Below are positions 15,605 through 24,381 of a DNA stretch of 64,000 nucleotides, in pieces. The notes under the pieces are model-generated. The model made no database searches. It had not been told where the DNA came from and saw only the letters and a program-made list of their open reading frames with translations. Source of the DNA: JACDAN01 sp963847235 (lineage in GTDB: Bacteria; Actinomycetota; Thermoleophilia; Gaiellales; Gaiellaceae); contig CAWJYU010000014.1 of NCBI GenBank assembly GCA_963847235.1, forward strand, positions 248,001 to 312,000. The letters run 5' to 3'. The first letter of the stretch is position 1. Each line of letters starts with the position of its first letter. The position numbers and the translations under genes were made by a program.

Positions 15605-16614
15605 TCGACCTGGTCGAAGTAGCGCAGCGCGCGCCGGGTCGGCCGAACTCGCGCCTGGTATTCGCCTAACTCCTCGGCGGAGATCTCCCCGAGCGCATGC
15701 TTCACGCCGAGCCAGGGCAGGTTCAGATCCTCCTGGTAGACGATCGTGGAGATCCGCGGATTGACCTCGATCACCTTGTCGCCGACGAGCTGGATGTTGA
15801 AGAAGTGGTCGATGGCGAGCGCCTCGACGATCTTGGCCGAGATCTCCATCAGCCAGGGGTCGTCGAGGGTCGCGAAGTACATCGCCAGGCCGGCGCGCAT
15901 CGACTCGCGCGTCTTCGGGTGGCCGAGCAGGATGCGGCCGCCCTCAGCGATGCCGTCGATCGTCCGTTCGAGCCCGGAGGCGAGCTCCATGACGAGGAGC
16001 GGTGTCTCGTCGTCGCCGAGCAGCTCGACCAGCTCCTCGAGCCTGAGCGCCTCCGCGACACCCGGCCGGTTCTTCAGCAGTTGCTCTCGCCGGTCGGCGC
16101 CGGCGGACAGGATCCGGAATCCGCGGGAGCCGGAGGAGAAGGCCGGTTTGATCGCGACGTCCTCGCCGGGATAGCCGAGCTCTCGGGCTGCCTCCGCGAC
16201 TGCCTCGCCGCCGACGACCCGCCGCCAGCGCGGGCCCGGGACGCCGATCTCGTCCAGGAGCGCGTAGCTCTCCGCCTTGTCGTTCGAGCGCCGAATCGCC
16301 TCCGGGGAGGAGACCATGACCGCGACGCCCTCGAACCGGTCTTTCGCCTCGGCCAGGCCGAGCAGGTCGAACGACGACTGGGGCAGGATCGCGTCCACGC
16401 TCTCCCGCTCCACTACGTCCAGCATGGCGTCGGCGAACCCCGGATCGGATCCCGACGGCACGAGATGGAACGAGTCGGTGATGTGCCGACCCACCGACCG
16501 GTCGGCCATGTCCGTGCCGACCACGCGCACCTCGCGCTCGCCGTTCTCGCGCAGGGCATGGACGAGCGCGGCGGTCCCGGGTGCCCCCGCCGCAGAGACG
16601 AGGACGGTCGTCAC
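15583..16614 (-). CDS. ATP-grasp ligase (CarB-like fold)
   Basis: 343 residues from GTG at 16614. An N-terminal pre-ATP-grasp domain (TTVLVSAAGAPGTAALVHAL) precedes the ATP-grasp core: NDKAESYALLDEIGVPGPRW, the Lys strand DVAIKPAFSSGSRGFR, and the metal-binding NIQLVGDKVIEVNPRIS. It ligates a carboxylate to an amine (or thiol) via acyl phosphate. The closest architecture is that of the CarB-like ATP-grasp proteins found in glycan and peptide clusters. It is coupled by GTGA to the methyltransferase before it, and its end overlaps the following GT. One of four ATP-grasp genes in the window. Confidence 0.87.
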   Translation of the reverse strand: MTTVLVSAAGAPGTAALVHALRENGEREVRVVGTDMADRSVGRHITDSFHLVPSGSDPGFADAMLDVVERESVDAILPQSSFDLLGLAEAKDRFEGVAVMVSSPEAIRRSNDKAESYALLDEIGVPGPRWRRVVGGEAVAEAARELGYPGEDVAIKPAFSSGSRGFRILSAGADRREQLLKNRPGVAEALRLEELVELLGDDETPLLVMELASGLERTIDGIAEGGRILLGHPKTRESMRAGLAMYFATLDDPWLMEISAKIVEALAIDHFFNIQLVGDKVIEVNPRISTIVYQEDLNLPWLGVKHALGEISAEELGEYQARVRPTRRALRYFDQVEWDEPSA

Positions 16615-17264
16615 TTCACGACGAGCGACAGCTTGGAGCCGAGCGGTTGCGACCGGCGGCCGACCCGTTCGGTGAACTCGTCCCAGGCCGGGTTGACGTT
16701 CACGTCGTCCGCGACGAGCGCGCCGCCGTCGTTCAGGGCCTCCCAGGCCCGCTCGAACTCGAAGGACATGCACTCGTACGAGTGCTCGCTGTCGTGCATG
16801 AAGAAGTCGATCGAGCCCACCCGGTCGAAGAGCGGCGGCAGCTCGTCCTGGCTGCGCCCGAGCACGAGCTTCCACCGCTCGCGCAAATACTCCGGCACCA
16901 TCCAGCCCGGCTCGCGGCCGGGCGGGATGACGGCGCCGCCCTTCCCGTCCCAGAACGTCCCGGGCTCGTACTCCTCGCCGGCGACCTCCGGGAGGTCGAT
17001 CGAGTGCAGCTCGCCGGTGCCGTTCCGTTCGAGCGCGAGGAGGAGGAACGCGGTCGAGACGCCGTTGCAGACGCCGGTCTCGACGGCGACCAGCGGCTTC
17101 ATCTCGCGCAGCAGCCGGTAGAGGCGCAGCCCTTCGTCGTAGCCGTCCCGCCCGGTGACCCGGCCGGTGTTGTAGCGGTGGCCGCGCTGCGTCTCGCCCT
17201 GGACGACGTCCCAGAAGTGCGCCGCCTGCTCTTCGAGATGCTCGACGAGGCCGCTCTCGCTCAC
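16611..17264 (-). CDS. SAM-dependent methyltransferase (CmcI/TylF-like)
   Basis: 217 residues if GTG 17264 (MSESGLVEHLEEQ) is the start; a longer reading to 17381 adds 39 low-complexity residues that I discount. VAVETGVCNGVSTAFLLLAL is motif I, LHSIDLPEV the acidic motif, and FFMHDSEHSYECMSFEFERA with GGALVADDVN forms the metal/acceptor region of the CmcI/TylF group, whose members O-methylate sugars in a Mg-dependent manner. It sits between a flippase and an ATP-grasp gene, so a glycan precursor is the likely acceptor. Confidence 0.82.
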   Translation of the reverse strand: MSESGLVEHLEEQAAHFWDVVQGETQRGHRYNTGRVTGRDGYDEGLRLYRLLREMKPLVAVETGVCNGVSTAFLLLALERNGTGELHSIDLPEVAGEEYEPGTFWDGKGGAVIPPGREPGWMVPEYLRERWKLVLGRSQDELPPLFDRVGSIDFFMHDSEHSYECMSFEFERAWEALNDGGALVADDVNVNPAWDEFTERVGRRSQPLGSKLSLVVK

Positions 17265-17319
17265 CTCGTCCTCGGTTGTCGTCGCCGCTTCCACGCCGCG
17301 GCGGATCGTACAAGTGGCC

Positions 17320-17505
17320 CTACTTCTTGGGCCGACCCTCGTCGACTCCGGTGGGCAGATAGTTCGGCGGAATTCCGCCACCCTCGCTCTGCGTCAGCGC
17401 TTGGCCCTCGCGAGTCGACGTCAGCTTGTCGATGCGCTGGTCTTGCGTGTCGACCGTCCGGTCCTCGTCGCTGAAGATGCGCTTGAGGCGCTCGACGATG
17501 CTCAC
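17320..17505 (-). CDS. Small conserved-looking acidic/basic protein, unknown function
   Basis: 61 residues from GTG 17505, whose GTGA overlaps the flippase stop (17502-17504). The sequence starts MSIVERLKRIFSDEDRTVD, an amphipathic helix, then becomes polar and probably disordered, ending PPNYLPTGVDEGRPKK. It has no membrane segment or Cys. The coupled start and clean fit between the flippase and methyltransferase genes argue that it is translated. I do not recognise a family. Confidence 0.55.
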   Translation of the reverse strand: MSIVERLKRIFSDEDRTVDTQDQRIDKLTSTREGQALTQSEGGGIPPNYLPTGVDEGRPKK

Positions 17506-18939
17506 GCCGGAAGCTTACGCAGTCGCAGGCGGCGCAACTCCTCCGGCAGGAAGAACCCCAATGGGAAGAGGACGAGCGGGTAGACGGCGACGAGCGCGAT
17601 CGCGGCGGCCAGCGGCAGGTCGAACGAGCGACCGATGACGCACAGGACGATCGCGGTGCCGAACGCCGTCGCCACACGCCGCCACTGGTACGGCACGGGG
17701 AAGACCTGCTGCGCCTTCCACGCCATGCCGAGAAAGAGCGTCGCGTACGCGCCGACGGTCGCGGCGGCGGCGCCCATCATCCCGAACTCCGGGATCAGCG
17801 TCAGGTTGAGAACGACGTTCAGGGCGGCGGCAACACCCGTGATGATCCAGTTCGAGCGGGTGCGCCGCGCCCGTCCGATCCCGATCACGACGACGATGTA
17901 GGCGCCGAACGCGGCCGCGGCGAAGGCGAGCGGCGCCACGACGCGCTCGGCGGAGTAGAACTCCTCGGTCGTCAGCAGCTCGACGAGCCAGGGAGCCAGC
18001 ACGCCGAGCGCGAGGGCCATCCACGACGTGATCGCCACCAGGTAGGTGAGGACGAACGCGTACGTCCGCGCCGCCTCCCGGTCGTCCTCGATCGAGTAGG
18101 CGAAGGCCGGCCACGCCGTGCGGAAGGCAGCGAGGAGCAGGATGATCGCTGAGGCGATACGGACACCGATCGAATAGAGGCCAACCTCGCGCGGGCCGTC
18201 CAGCCGGACGAGGAAGAACCGGTCGCTGAAGTTCAGCACCCAGAGGAACAGTGCCGACGGGACGAGCGGCATCCCGAAGCGGTTCATCTCGCGCAGCAGC
18301 GGGCGGTCCCACTCGAAGCCCAGCTGCTCGCGCCGGTAGAGCAGCAGGCCGGCGTAGACGGCGAGCGTCCCGGTGAAGTTCCCCACGATGACGCCGATCG
18401 GGCCCTGCTCCCACACGACGACGAGGAGGACTGTGGCGGTGACCGTGAGCCCGAGGTTGATCAGCGTCGCGACGAGGTAGGCCGTGGAGCGCTGCTCCAC
18501 CCGGAAGAGCGAGGTCATCTGCTCGTAGTTGACGTGGGCCCAGATCCCGACGAACGCGGCCCGCACCAGGTCGGCGTGCTCGCCGGTGTCGAACAGAAAC
18601 TCCGAGATCGGGCCTGCGAGGGCGAGGCCGGCGGCCAGGCCGGCGGTGCCCATCGCCATCGTGAACCAGAACGACGTGCGGATCACGCGCCGCTTGCCGG
18701 CCTCGTCCGCCTCGTCGAAGTAGAAGCGGAAGAAGGCGCTCTTGACTCCGGCTGCGAGGAGAACGGTGAGGACCGCGGAGAGCGCGATCAGCGTCTCGAT
18801 CAACCCGTAGTCCGCCGGCGACAGGTAGCGCGTGTAGACCGGGCAGGAGCAGGACGGCGATGAACCGCGAGACGAGCGATCCGAACCCGTACACGGCCGA
18901 GTGGCGCGCGAGCTCGCCGAGCCGCCGGCCAAGTAACAC
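17502..18939 (-). CDS. Oligosaccharide flippase (Wzx-type), one frameshift near its start
   Basis: From GTG 18939 the protein begins GRRLGELARHSAVYGFGSLV and SRFIAVLLLP; the frame then shifts and continues VYTRYLSPADYGLIETLIAL to the stop at 17502. One extra C in CCGGG at about 18839-18843 explains the break; the repaired protein has 478 residues with about 12-14 membrane helices, typical of polysaccharide exporters of the MOP superfamily that move lipid-linked repeat units outward. A 19-bp palindrome covers its start codon. The small protein gene overlaps its end. Confidence 0.85.
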
Positions 18940-18949
18940 TCTGTTACTT
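18931..18949. repeat. Palindrome copy A at the flippase start codon
   Basis: AAGTAACA-CTC-TGTTACTT is a perfect 8-3-8 inverted repeat that includes the flippase GTG on the minus strand. The 19 bases 18932-18950 recur exactly at 19008-19026. Likely an operator. Confidence 0.6.
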
Positions 18950-19007
18950 GCTCCTCGAAGCGCCGGGAACGCGCTCGGACTGCGGAATCTCGGGGCGGCT
19001 CTGAGCT

Positions 19008-19026
19008 AGTAACACTCTGTTACTTG
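19008..19026. repeat. Palindrome copy B, 76 bp upstream of copy A
   Basis: Repeats 18932-18950 exactly; the 7-3-7 core is AGTAACA-CTC-TGTTACT. Together the two copies bracket the gap between the deacetylase-like gene and the flippase gene. Confidence 0.6.
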
Positions 19027-19037
19027 GCATCGCGCGC

Positions 19038-19679
19038 TCACGAGAGGTCGATGCGGTCTTCCGCCAGCAGGGCGCGGCGCCGGTCTCGCTCCGAATCGAG
19101 CATCGCCGCCATCGTCTCGCCCATCGTTTCGCCGGGGTAGACCCAGATCTCCGGGTGGATCAGGAGCTGGAGCCACTCGAACCGGGCGTGGCGGAGATCC
19201 TCGTGAGGACAGCCGTGCCGCCAGTGCTGGTTCGAGTCCGAGCGGTAGTGGTCCGGGTCGAAGAACGGTCGCTGCATGACGTTGACCGCGCCGTCGACCG
19301 GCTCCGACATGTAGTCCGGGTTCGGGTTGTGCCAGGCCAGCACCGAGTCGAAGCGGTCGTCGAGCTCGACGTTCGGCCAGACCGCGTGGAGCCCGACGCC
19401 GTGCTCGAGCTCCCGGAGCCTGTTCAGCGCCCTGCGCCCTTCCGACGAGCCGAGGTTGTAGAAGACCGACTGCGTCATCAGGAAGTAGGTGGCGCGCGCC
19501 CCGAGCGAGGCCTCGAGCTCCGCCATCTCGAGCGCGGCGTCCAGCGACAGGTCGACGTCGTGCCGCAGGTAGAGATCGCCGGGCTCCGGCTCCTGGCCGA
19601 AGGCCGTCCAGCGGTAGCCGCTGTCGTTCGCAGCCTGAATCAGCTCGCGGTAGTGCTCGAGCGAGAAGGTGCAGCTCAC
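19038..19679 (-). CDS. Polysaccharide deacetylase-like protein
   Basis: 213 residues from GTG 19679. DLYLRHDVDLSLDAALEMAE carries the Asp-containing first motif of NodB-like deacetylases (here RHDVD), ARATYFLMTQSVFYN the second strand, and VGLHAVWPN the position of the metal-binding His motif; the C-terminal LLIHPEIWVYPG supplies a late His. The protein is shorter than classic NodB domains and lacks a signal peptide, so a cytoplasmic or lipid-linked sugar is the likely target. The start overlaps the ATP-grasp stop (GTGA). Confidence 0.7.
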   Translation of the reverse strand: MSCTFSLEHYRELIQAANDSGYRWTAFGQEPEPGDLYLRHDVDLSLDAALEMAELEASLGARATYFLMTQSVFYNLGSSEGRRALNRLRELEHGVGLHAVWPNVELDDRFDSVLAWHNPNPDYMSEPVDGAVNVMQRPFFDPDHYRSDSNQHWRHGCPHEDLRHARFEWLQLLIHPEIWVYPGETMGETMAAMLDSERDRRRALLAEDRIDLS

Positions 19680-20895
19680 GCCGCCTCCACCTCGACGTCG
19701 AGCAGCCTCGCCGCAGATTCGGCGCGCTCGACGGCCTCGAGGTTCGTCCCGCCCAACGCGATCACGTAGCCGCGCCGGTCGCCGTCGAGCTGCACGGGCC
19801 GGATCGTCTCGCCGTCCTGGAAGTAGAGCTCCGCCTCGACGACGCCCGGGAACGCCCGCACCCGCTCGAGGCCGCTGACGCTGACGAGCTTGCCGGTCGG
19901 AAGCGGCCCTGGCTTCGCGGTGAGAAACGAGATCGCCATCGGCTGCTCCATCTTCGCCGCGACCATCTCATCAGGCACCGGACGGCCGAGCGCCTGGAGG
20001 AGTGCGATGTCGATCAGGTCGACGCCGACGCCGTACCGCGCCACCGAGTCCATCTGGCCCGCCGGGATCCGCGCTGCGACCTCGATCAGGCGCGCGACGC
20101 CGTCCTCGCTCCAGAGCACCTGCGGGTAGGCAACCCCCTCCCGCAGTCCCAGTGCCTTGACGGTGTGGACGCCGGCGCGGCGGACCTCCTCGAGCGCGTC
20201 GCCGAACAGCGTCGACGGATAGACGTGGGCGATCGCAACGCCAAAGCCGCGGCCCGGCGGCCGTCGGCGGTCGGAGAGCGTCACGACGGATGGCTCGCCG
20301 TCCCGCAGCACGAGCAGGCCGTTCACCTCCTTGCCTTCGTGGTAGCTCTCCAGGATTGCTTCCTGCTCGGTCGACTGCGCGAGCGATGCGTGCAGGTGGC
20401 GCTCGACGTCGTCCAGCGACTCGCAGAGGAAGAGCCCGCGCTGGCCCGCCGAGTCCGCCGGCTTGAGGACGGCCGGGAACCCGACCGCGCCGGCAGCGGC
20501 CCGCGCTTCGTGGAGTGTCCGGACGGCGGCGAACCGCGGCTGCGGAACGCCGGCGTCGGCGAGCTGACGCCGCATCGCGATCTTGTTCGTCATCAGGTGG
20601 GCGGTCCTCGTGCCGATGCCGGGCAGGTCGAGCGCCTCCGCGACGGCGGCGACGACCGGCACCGCGCGGTCGGCCGCGTAGGTCATGACCCCGTCGACAC
20701 CGTGCCGTCGACCGGCTTCCACGACCGCCGGGATGTCGAGGATGTCGACGACTTCGCCGACCTCGGCGATCGGGAGACCGGGCGCGTCGGCGTTCCGGTC
20801 CACCGCGACGACCCGAACGCCGAGCTCCCGCAGGCGCGCGAGCGCCCGTCGTTGATGGCGGCCCGCGCCGACGAAGAGGACCGTCGCGTCCTCAA
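19676..20895 (-). CDS. ATP-grasp ligase; true N-terminus lies upstream of the first intact start
   Basis: The uninterrupted frame opens at GTG 20803 (375 residues), but the bases before it encode TVLFVGAGRHQRRALARLREL joined in frame to GVRVVAVDRNADAPGLPIAE, the expected pre-ATP-grasp domain, and no ATG/GTG/TTG is in frame. A TTG at 20895 becomes in frame if one base is missing just after it. Core motifs are MTNKIAMRRQLADAGVPQPR, FPAVLKPADSAGQRGLFLCE and RLIEVAARIPAG. It resembles the ATP-grasp gene at 30220. It is coupled to the deacetylase-like gene (GTGA). Confidence 0.82.
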
Positions 20896-20900
20896 AAGGG

Positions 20901-20919
20901 TGATTAGCGCTGCTAATCA
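20901..20919. promoter_or_regulatory. Perfect 19-bp palindrome in the divergent promoter region
   Basis: TGATTAGCGCTGCTAATCA has 8-base arms around a GCT centre. It lies just upstream of the presumed ATP-grasp start and about 45 bases before the permease ATG. It is placed to regulate one or both; no T run follows that would make it a terminator. Confidence 0.6.
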
Positions 20920-20964
20920 GGTCTAACCCGGGCTCTCGTGCCGAGTCTCACCAGTTCAGGAGAG

Positions 20965-21930
20965 ATGTTCAGGTACCTCGTGAGACGGCTGCTCTGGGCC
21001 GGCGTGCTCTTCATCGCCGTGACCATGGTGTCGTACATCATCTTCTTCCTGGTGCCGGCGGAGCCGGCGCGCCTGATCTGCGGTGCGCAGTGCCCGCCCG
21101 ACCAGGTCGAGCGCGTGCGCAAGGAGGTCGGCCTCGACCGCCCGGTGTACGTCCAGTACGGCGACTTCCTCAAGAACATCGTCGTGCACCAGTCGCTCGG
21201 ACGCTCATACGCCTCGCGCCGGCCGGTCACCGACATCATCAAGGAAGCCGCGCCGGTCACGGCGAGCATCATCATCGGCGGCGTGGTGCTCTGGATGATG
21301 ATCGCGCTGCCGATCGGCATCCTCTCGGCGCTCAAGCCACGGTCGTTGTTAGACCGAAGCGCGATGATGTTCGTGCTCATCGGGATCTCGGCGCACCCGG
21401 TCTGGATCGGGCTGATCCTCATCTACTTCGTGGGCTACAAGGCCGGGCTGACGCCGCTCGGCGGCTACTGCGATTTCTTCAACCCATCGACAGAGTGCGG
21501 AGGGCCGCTGAAATGGGCGCACTCGCTCATCCTCCCCTGGGTGACGTTCGCGCTCCTCTACGCGGCCCTCTACACACGCATGATCCGCGCCACCGTCCTC
21601 GAGACGATGAACGAGGACTACATCCGGACGGCCCGCGCGAAGGGCGCGCCAGAGCACGTCGTGATGCGCGCGCACATCCTCCGCAACGCGATGCTGCCGA
21701 TCGTGACGCTGCTGGGCCTGGACATCGGCGTCCTGCTCGGCGGGGCGATCTTCACCGAGGCCGTCTTCGGGTTACCGGGGCTCGGCCGGAGCGCGCTGCT
21801 CGCCTTGGACGGCTTCGACCTGCCCACGGTGATGGGGATCACGGTGTTCGCGACCTTCGCCGTGATCATCTGCAACCTGATCGTCGACCTGCTGTACGCG
21901 GTCATCGATCCGAGGATCCGGCTGAGCTAG
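20965..21930 (+). CDS. ABC transporter permease, DppB/OppB type
   Basis: 321 residues from ATG 20965, chosen because AGGAGA ends two bases before it; GTG 20938 would add nine residues. MFRYLVRRLLWAGVLFIAVT begins helix 1, and six helices follow in the BPD_transp_1 pattern. The EAA loop is present as DYIRTARAKGAPEHVVMRAHILRNAMLP, with the late HILRNAMLP-type segment contacting the ATPase. It normally pairs with a DppC-type permease, two ATPases and a binding protein to import peptides or sugars; none is nearby. Confidence 0.9.
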   Translation: MFRYLVRRLLWAGVLFIAVTMVSYIIFFLVPAEPARLICGAQCPPDQVERVRKEVGLDRPVYVQYGDFLKNIVVHQSLGRSYASRRPVTDIIKEAAPVTASIIIGGVVLWMMIALPIGILSALKPRSLLDRSAMMFVLIGISAHPVWIGLILIYFVGYKAGLTPLGGYCDFFNPSTECGGPLKWAHSLILPWVTFALLYAALYTRMIRATVLETMNEDYIRTARAKGAPEHVVMRAHILRNAMLPIVTLLGLDIGVLLGGAIFTEAVFGLPGLGRSALLALDGFDLPTVMGITVFATFAVIICNLIVDLLYAVIDPRIRLS

Positions 21931-21934
21931 CCTG

Positions 21935-22342
21935 CTAGGGCGAGGCTGGTAGCACCGGAAACAGGAACTGATGCCGGTCCCAGAGCGCAATCTCGCAGCC
22001 GTCCGTCCTGGCGAACGTCGTGTCGACCTGCTTGCCGTTGAAGGTGCCGCGGATCTCGGCGACGGCGGGCCCGCCGTAGATCTCGGTGCAGATGGCCTGG
22101 TCGCCAGGCCGGGCGAATGGACGCTCCATACGCTCGAGCTGCCGGCACGCGTCGTCCGGGTTCGCCAGGGAACCTCCGGCGGGCGCGCAGCGAAGGCTCG
22201 TTTCGTCCTTATCGCCTGAGCGGCCGCTGGCCCAGACGGTGATCTCGAGCTCGGTGGCCGGCTGATCCGGCGGGTCGTCGCCTCCCCCGCATCCCGCCAG
22301 TAGCGCCAGACCCATCACTACACTCGCCGCGTGCCACTTCAA
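21935..22342 (-). CDS. SSI-family (subtilisin inhibitor-like) lipoprotein
   Basis: 135 residues if TTG 22342 is the start. MGLALLAGCGGG contains a lipobox (LLAGC), so the mature protein is anchored by an N-terminal lipid. The mature part follows the Streptomyces subtilisin inhibitor pattern: ITVWASG, LRCAPAGG, DDACRQLERM, the reactive-site region ICTEIYGGPAVAEIRG, GTFNGKQVDTTFART and DGCEIALWDR. Four Cys sit where the two SSI disulfides belong. It should bind and block extracellular serine proteases. The start is uncertain; ATG 22315 would leave a very short signal. Confidence 0.75.
   Translation of the reverse strand: MKWHAASVVMGLALLAGCGGGDDPPDQPATELEITVWASGRSGDKDETSLRCAPAGGSLANPDDACRQLERMERPFARPGDQAICTEIYGGPAVAEIRGTFNGKQVDTTFARTDGCEIALWDRHQFLFPVLPASP
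22319..22324 (+). promoter_or_regulatory. Leaderless-type -10 hexamer TACACT
   Basis: TACACT ends 6 bases before the epimerase GTG at 22331, inside the 5' part of the divergent lipoprotein gene. Confidence 0.5.
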
Positions 22343-23303
22343 GGCAAGCGCATTCTTCTCACGGGCGGTGCCGGCTTCATCGGCACGACGCTCAGCCGGC
22401 AGCTCATCGACGACAACCAGATCGTCGTCTACGACAACCTCCACCGGGACGCCATGGGCGGCACGGAGCTCTCCGGCCACCCCAACCTGACGTTCGTCCA
22501 CGGCGACGTCCTGGATGCGGAGCTGGTCGACGGAGACGGCGAAGGGCGCGACGCATATCGTCCACCTTGCCGCAATCGCCGGAGTCGACACCGTCCTCGA
22601 GAGCCCGGTGCGCACCATGCGGGTCAACCTGATCGGCACCTACAACGTGCTCGAGGCGGCGCAGGCGACGTCGGAGACCGTCGAGCGGTTCGTCGACTTC
22701 TCGACCAGCGAGGTCTTCGGGCGACATGCCTACAAGGTGGAGGAGATCCACGAGACGGCGCAGGGCTCGGTGGGGGAGGCCCGGTGGACGTACGCCGTGT
22801 CGAAGCTGGCGGGGGAGCATCTCGCGCACTCCTACCACGACGAGCTCGGGCTTCCGACGGTCTCCGTCCGGCCGTTCAACGTCTACGGGCCGGGCCAGAT
22901 CGGCGGCGGCGCGATCCGCGCCTTCATCGAGACGGTCCTGGCCGGCGACGACCTCGTGATCCACGGCGACGGCTCGCAGATCCGCGCCTGGTGCTACGTC
23001 GACGACATGGTCGACGGCCTCATGCTCGTCCTGGAGCGGCCCGAGGCGGTCGGGCAGGTGTTCAACATCGGGAACCCGCGCTCGGTTGTAACCGTCTTCG
23101 ACCTGGCCGTCCGGATCCGGCGGCTGATGGAGGCCGACGTCGACATCACGCACCGTCCGCTCCACTACACGGACGTCGAGATGCGGATCCCGAACGTCGA
23201 CAAGGCCCGCAAGCTGCTCGGCTGGGAACCGAAGGTCGATCTCGACGACGGCCTCGCCCGCACGATCGCGTGGTACCGAGAGCGCCAGCCGGCGCCGGCG
23301 TGA
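22331..23303 (+). CDS. NAD-dependent sugar epimerase/dehydratase (extended SDR), one frameshift
   Basis: The N-terminus KRILLTGGAGFIGTTLSRQL carries the NAD-binding glycine motif. After GDVLDAELV the frame breaks; an extra G in 22532-22533 accounts for it, and the next frame reads ETAKGATHIVHLAAIAGVDT to 23303 (repaired length 323). FSTSEVFGR and the YxxxK pair in WTYAVSKLAGE are catalytic, and VRPFNVYGPGQ and GDGSQIRAWCYVDDMV are typical of nucleotide-sugar SDRs. It is coupled to an aminotransferase (GTGA), so it probably makes a keto-sugar for amination. Confidence 0.87.
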
Positions 23304-24367
23304 TCCGGCTCGCCTGGCCGGACCTCGGCCCGGAGGAGCTGGCGGCGGTCGAGGAGGTCTTCGAGAGCGGCCAGCTGACCATGGGCCCGCGCGTGGAGGA
23401 GTTCGAGAGCTCGCTCGCGGCTGCGTGCGAGGTCGAGCACGCCGTCGTCGTGTCCTCGGGCACCGCGGCACTGCACCTCTCGGTGCTCGCGCTCGGGATC
23501 GGGCCTGGAGACGAGGTGATCGTCCCGGCCTACACCTTCCCCGCGACCGCGAACGTCGTCGCGCTCGTGGGCGCCAGGCCGGTGCTCGTGGACGTCGACC
23601 CGGAGACGATGAACGTGACCGCCGAGACCGTCGCGGCGGGGCTCTCGCCGCGGACGAAGGCCGTCCTCGTCGTCCACCTCTTCGGCCGTCCCGCGCCGTG
23701 GGAGGAGCTCCAGGCGGCGGTCCCGGACGGCGTCGCGCTGCTGGAGGACGCGGCCGGCGCGCTGGGAGCCCGCCGGCAGGGACGCGCGTGCGGAGGCCTG
23801 GGGCGGCTCGGCTGCCTCTCCTTTCACCCGCGCAAGATCGTCACGACGGGAGAGGGCGGTGCGGTAACCACGAACGACCCGGCGATCGCCGACGCGATTC
23901 GCCGCTTCCGGCACCACGGCATCGAGCCGCACGGTGACTTCGAGATCCGCACGGCCGGCCTGAACTACCGGCTGCCGGACATCCTCTGCGCGATCGGGAC
24001 GACCCAGATGCACCGGCTCGAGGAGTTGATGACGGAGCGCGAGCGCCTCGCCGCCGGGTACGCGGAGCGGCTCGGCGACTCGGTCGGTCTCCCCTCAACG
24101 GACGACGGCGACCGACACGGCCTCCAAGCGTTCGTCGTGCGGATCGACGGGAGGAACGAGGTGCTCGACGCACTCGCTGCGGCTGGAATCCAGGCGCAGA
24201 TCGGCACGTACGCACTGCACCGGCTGGAGGCGTACGCCGATCAGGGCCCCTTCCCGGGCGCCGACTCGGCCTTCGAGCAGGCGCTCGCGCTGCCCTTTCA
24301 CACCCGGCTGACGGATGAGGATCTCGACCGGGTCGCAGAGGTCTTGCGCAGTCTTGTAAGTGAGTGA
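23300..24367 (+). CDS. DegT/DnrJ/EryC1 sugar aminotransferase
   Basis: 355 residues from GTG 23300. VSSGTAALHLSVLALGIGPG binds the PLP phosphate, LLEDAAGALGAR supplies the Asp near the PLP nitrogen, and FHPRKIVTTGEGG contains the Schiff-base Lys. The family transaminates keto-sugar nucleotides using glutamate. The adjacent epimerase/dehydratase is the likely substrate supplier, together making an amino sugar. Translation is coupled to that gene. The final codons overlap the operator of the TetR gene that follows. Confidence 0.9.
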   Translation: MIRLAWPDLGPEELAAVEEVFESGQLTMGPRVEEFESSLAAACEVEHAVVVSSGTAALHLSVLALGIGPGDEVIVPAYTFPATANVVALVGARPVLVDVDPETMNVTAETVAAGLSPRTKAVLVVHLFGRPAPWEELQAAVPDGVALLEDAAGALGARRQGRACGGLGRLGCLSFHPRKIVTTGEGGAVTTNDPAIADAIRRFRHHGIEPHGDFEIRTAGLNYRLPDILCAIGTTQMHRLEELMTERERLAAGYAERLGDSVGLPSTDDGDRHGLQAFVVRIDGRNEVLDALAAAGIQAQIGTYALHRLEAYADQGPFPGADSAFEQALALPFHTRLTDEDLDRVAEVLRSLVSE

Positions 24368-24377
24368 TAACTTACAA
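24354..24377. promoter_or_regulatory. TetR-gene operator with embedded -10
   Basis: TTGTAAGT (24354-24361) and ACTTACAA (24370-24377) form a perfect inverted repeat with an 8-base spacer. A TAACTT hexamer (24368-24373) lies inside, 8 bases before GTG 24382, which fixes that start and implies autorepression. Confidence 0.65.
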
Positions 24378-24381
24378 AGCC

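Noticed and set aside
19038..20895. Phage, insertion sequence or toxin-antitoxin genes in the glycan region
   Set aside because: No transposase, integrase or toxin-like product was recognised anywhere in the window; only the small palindromic element hints at mobile DNA.
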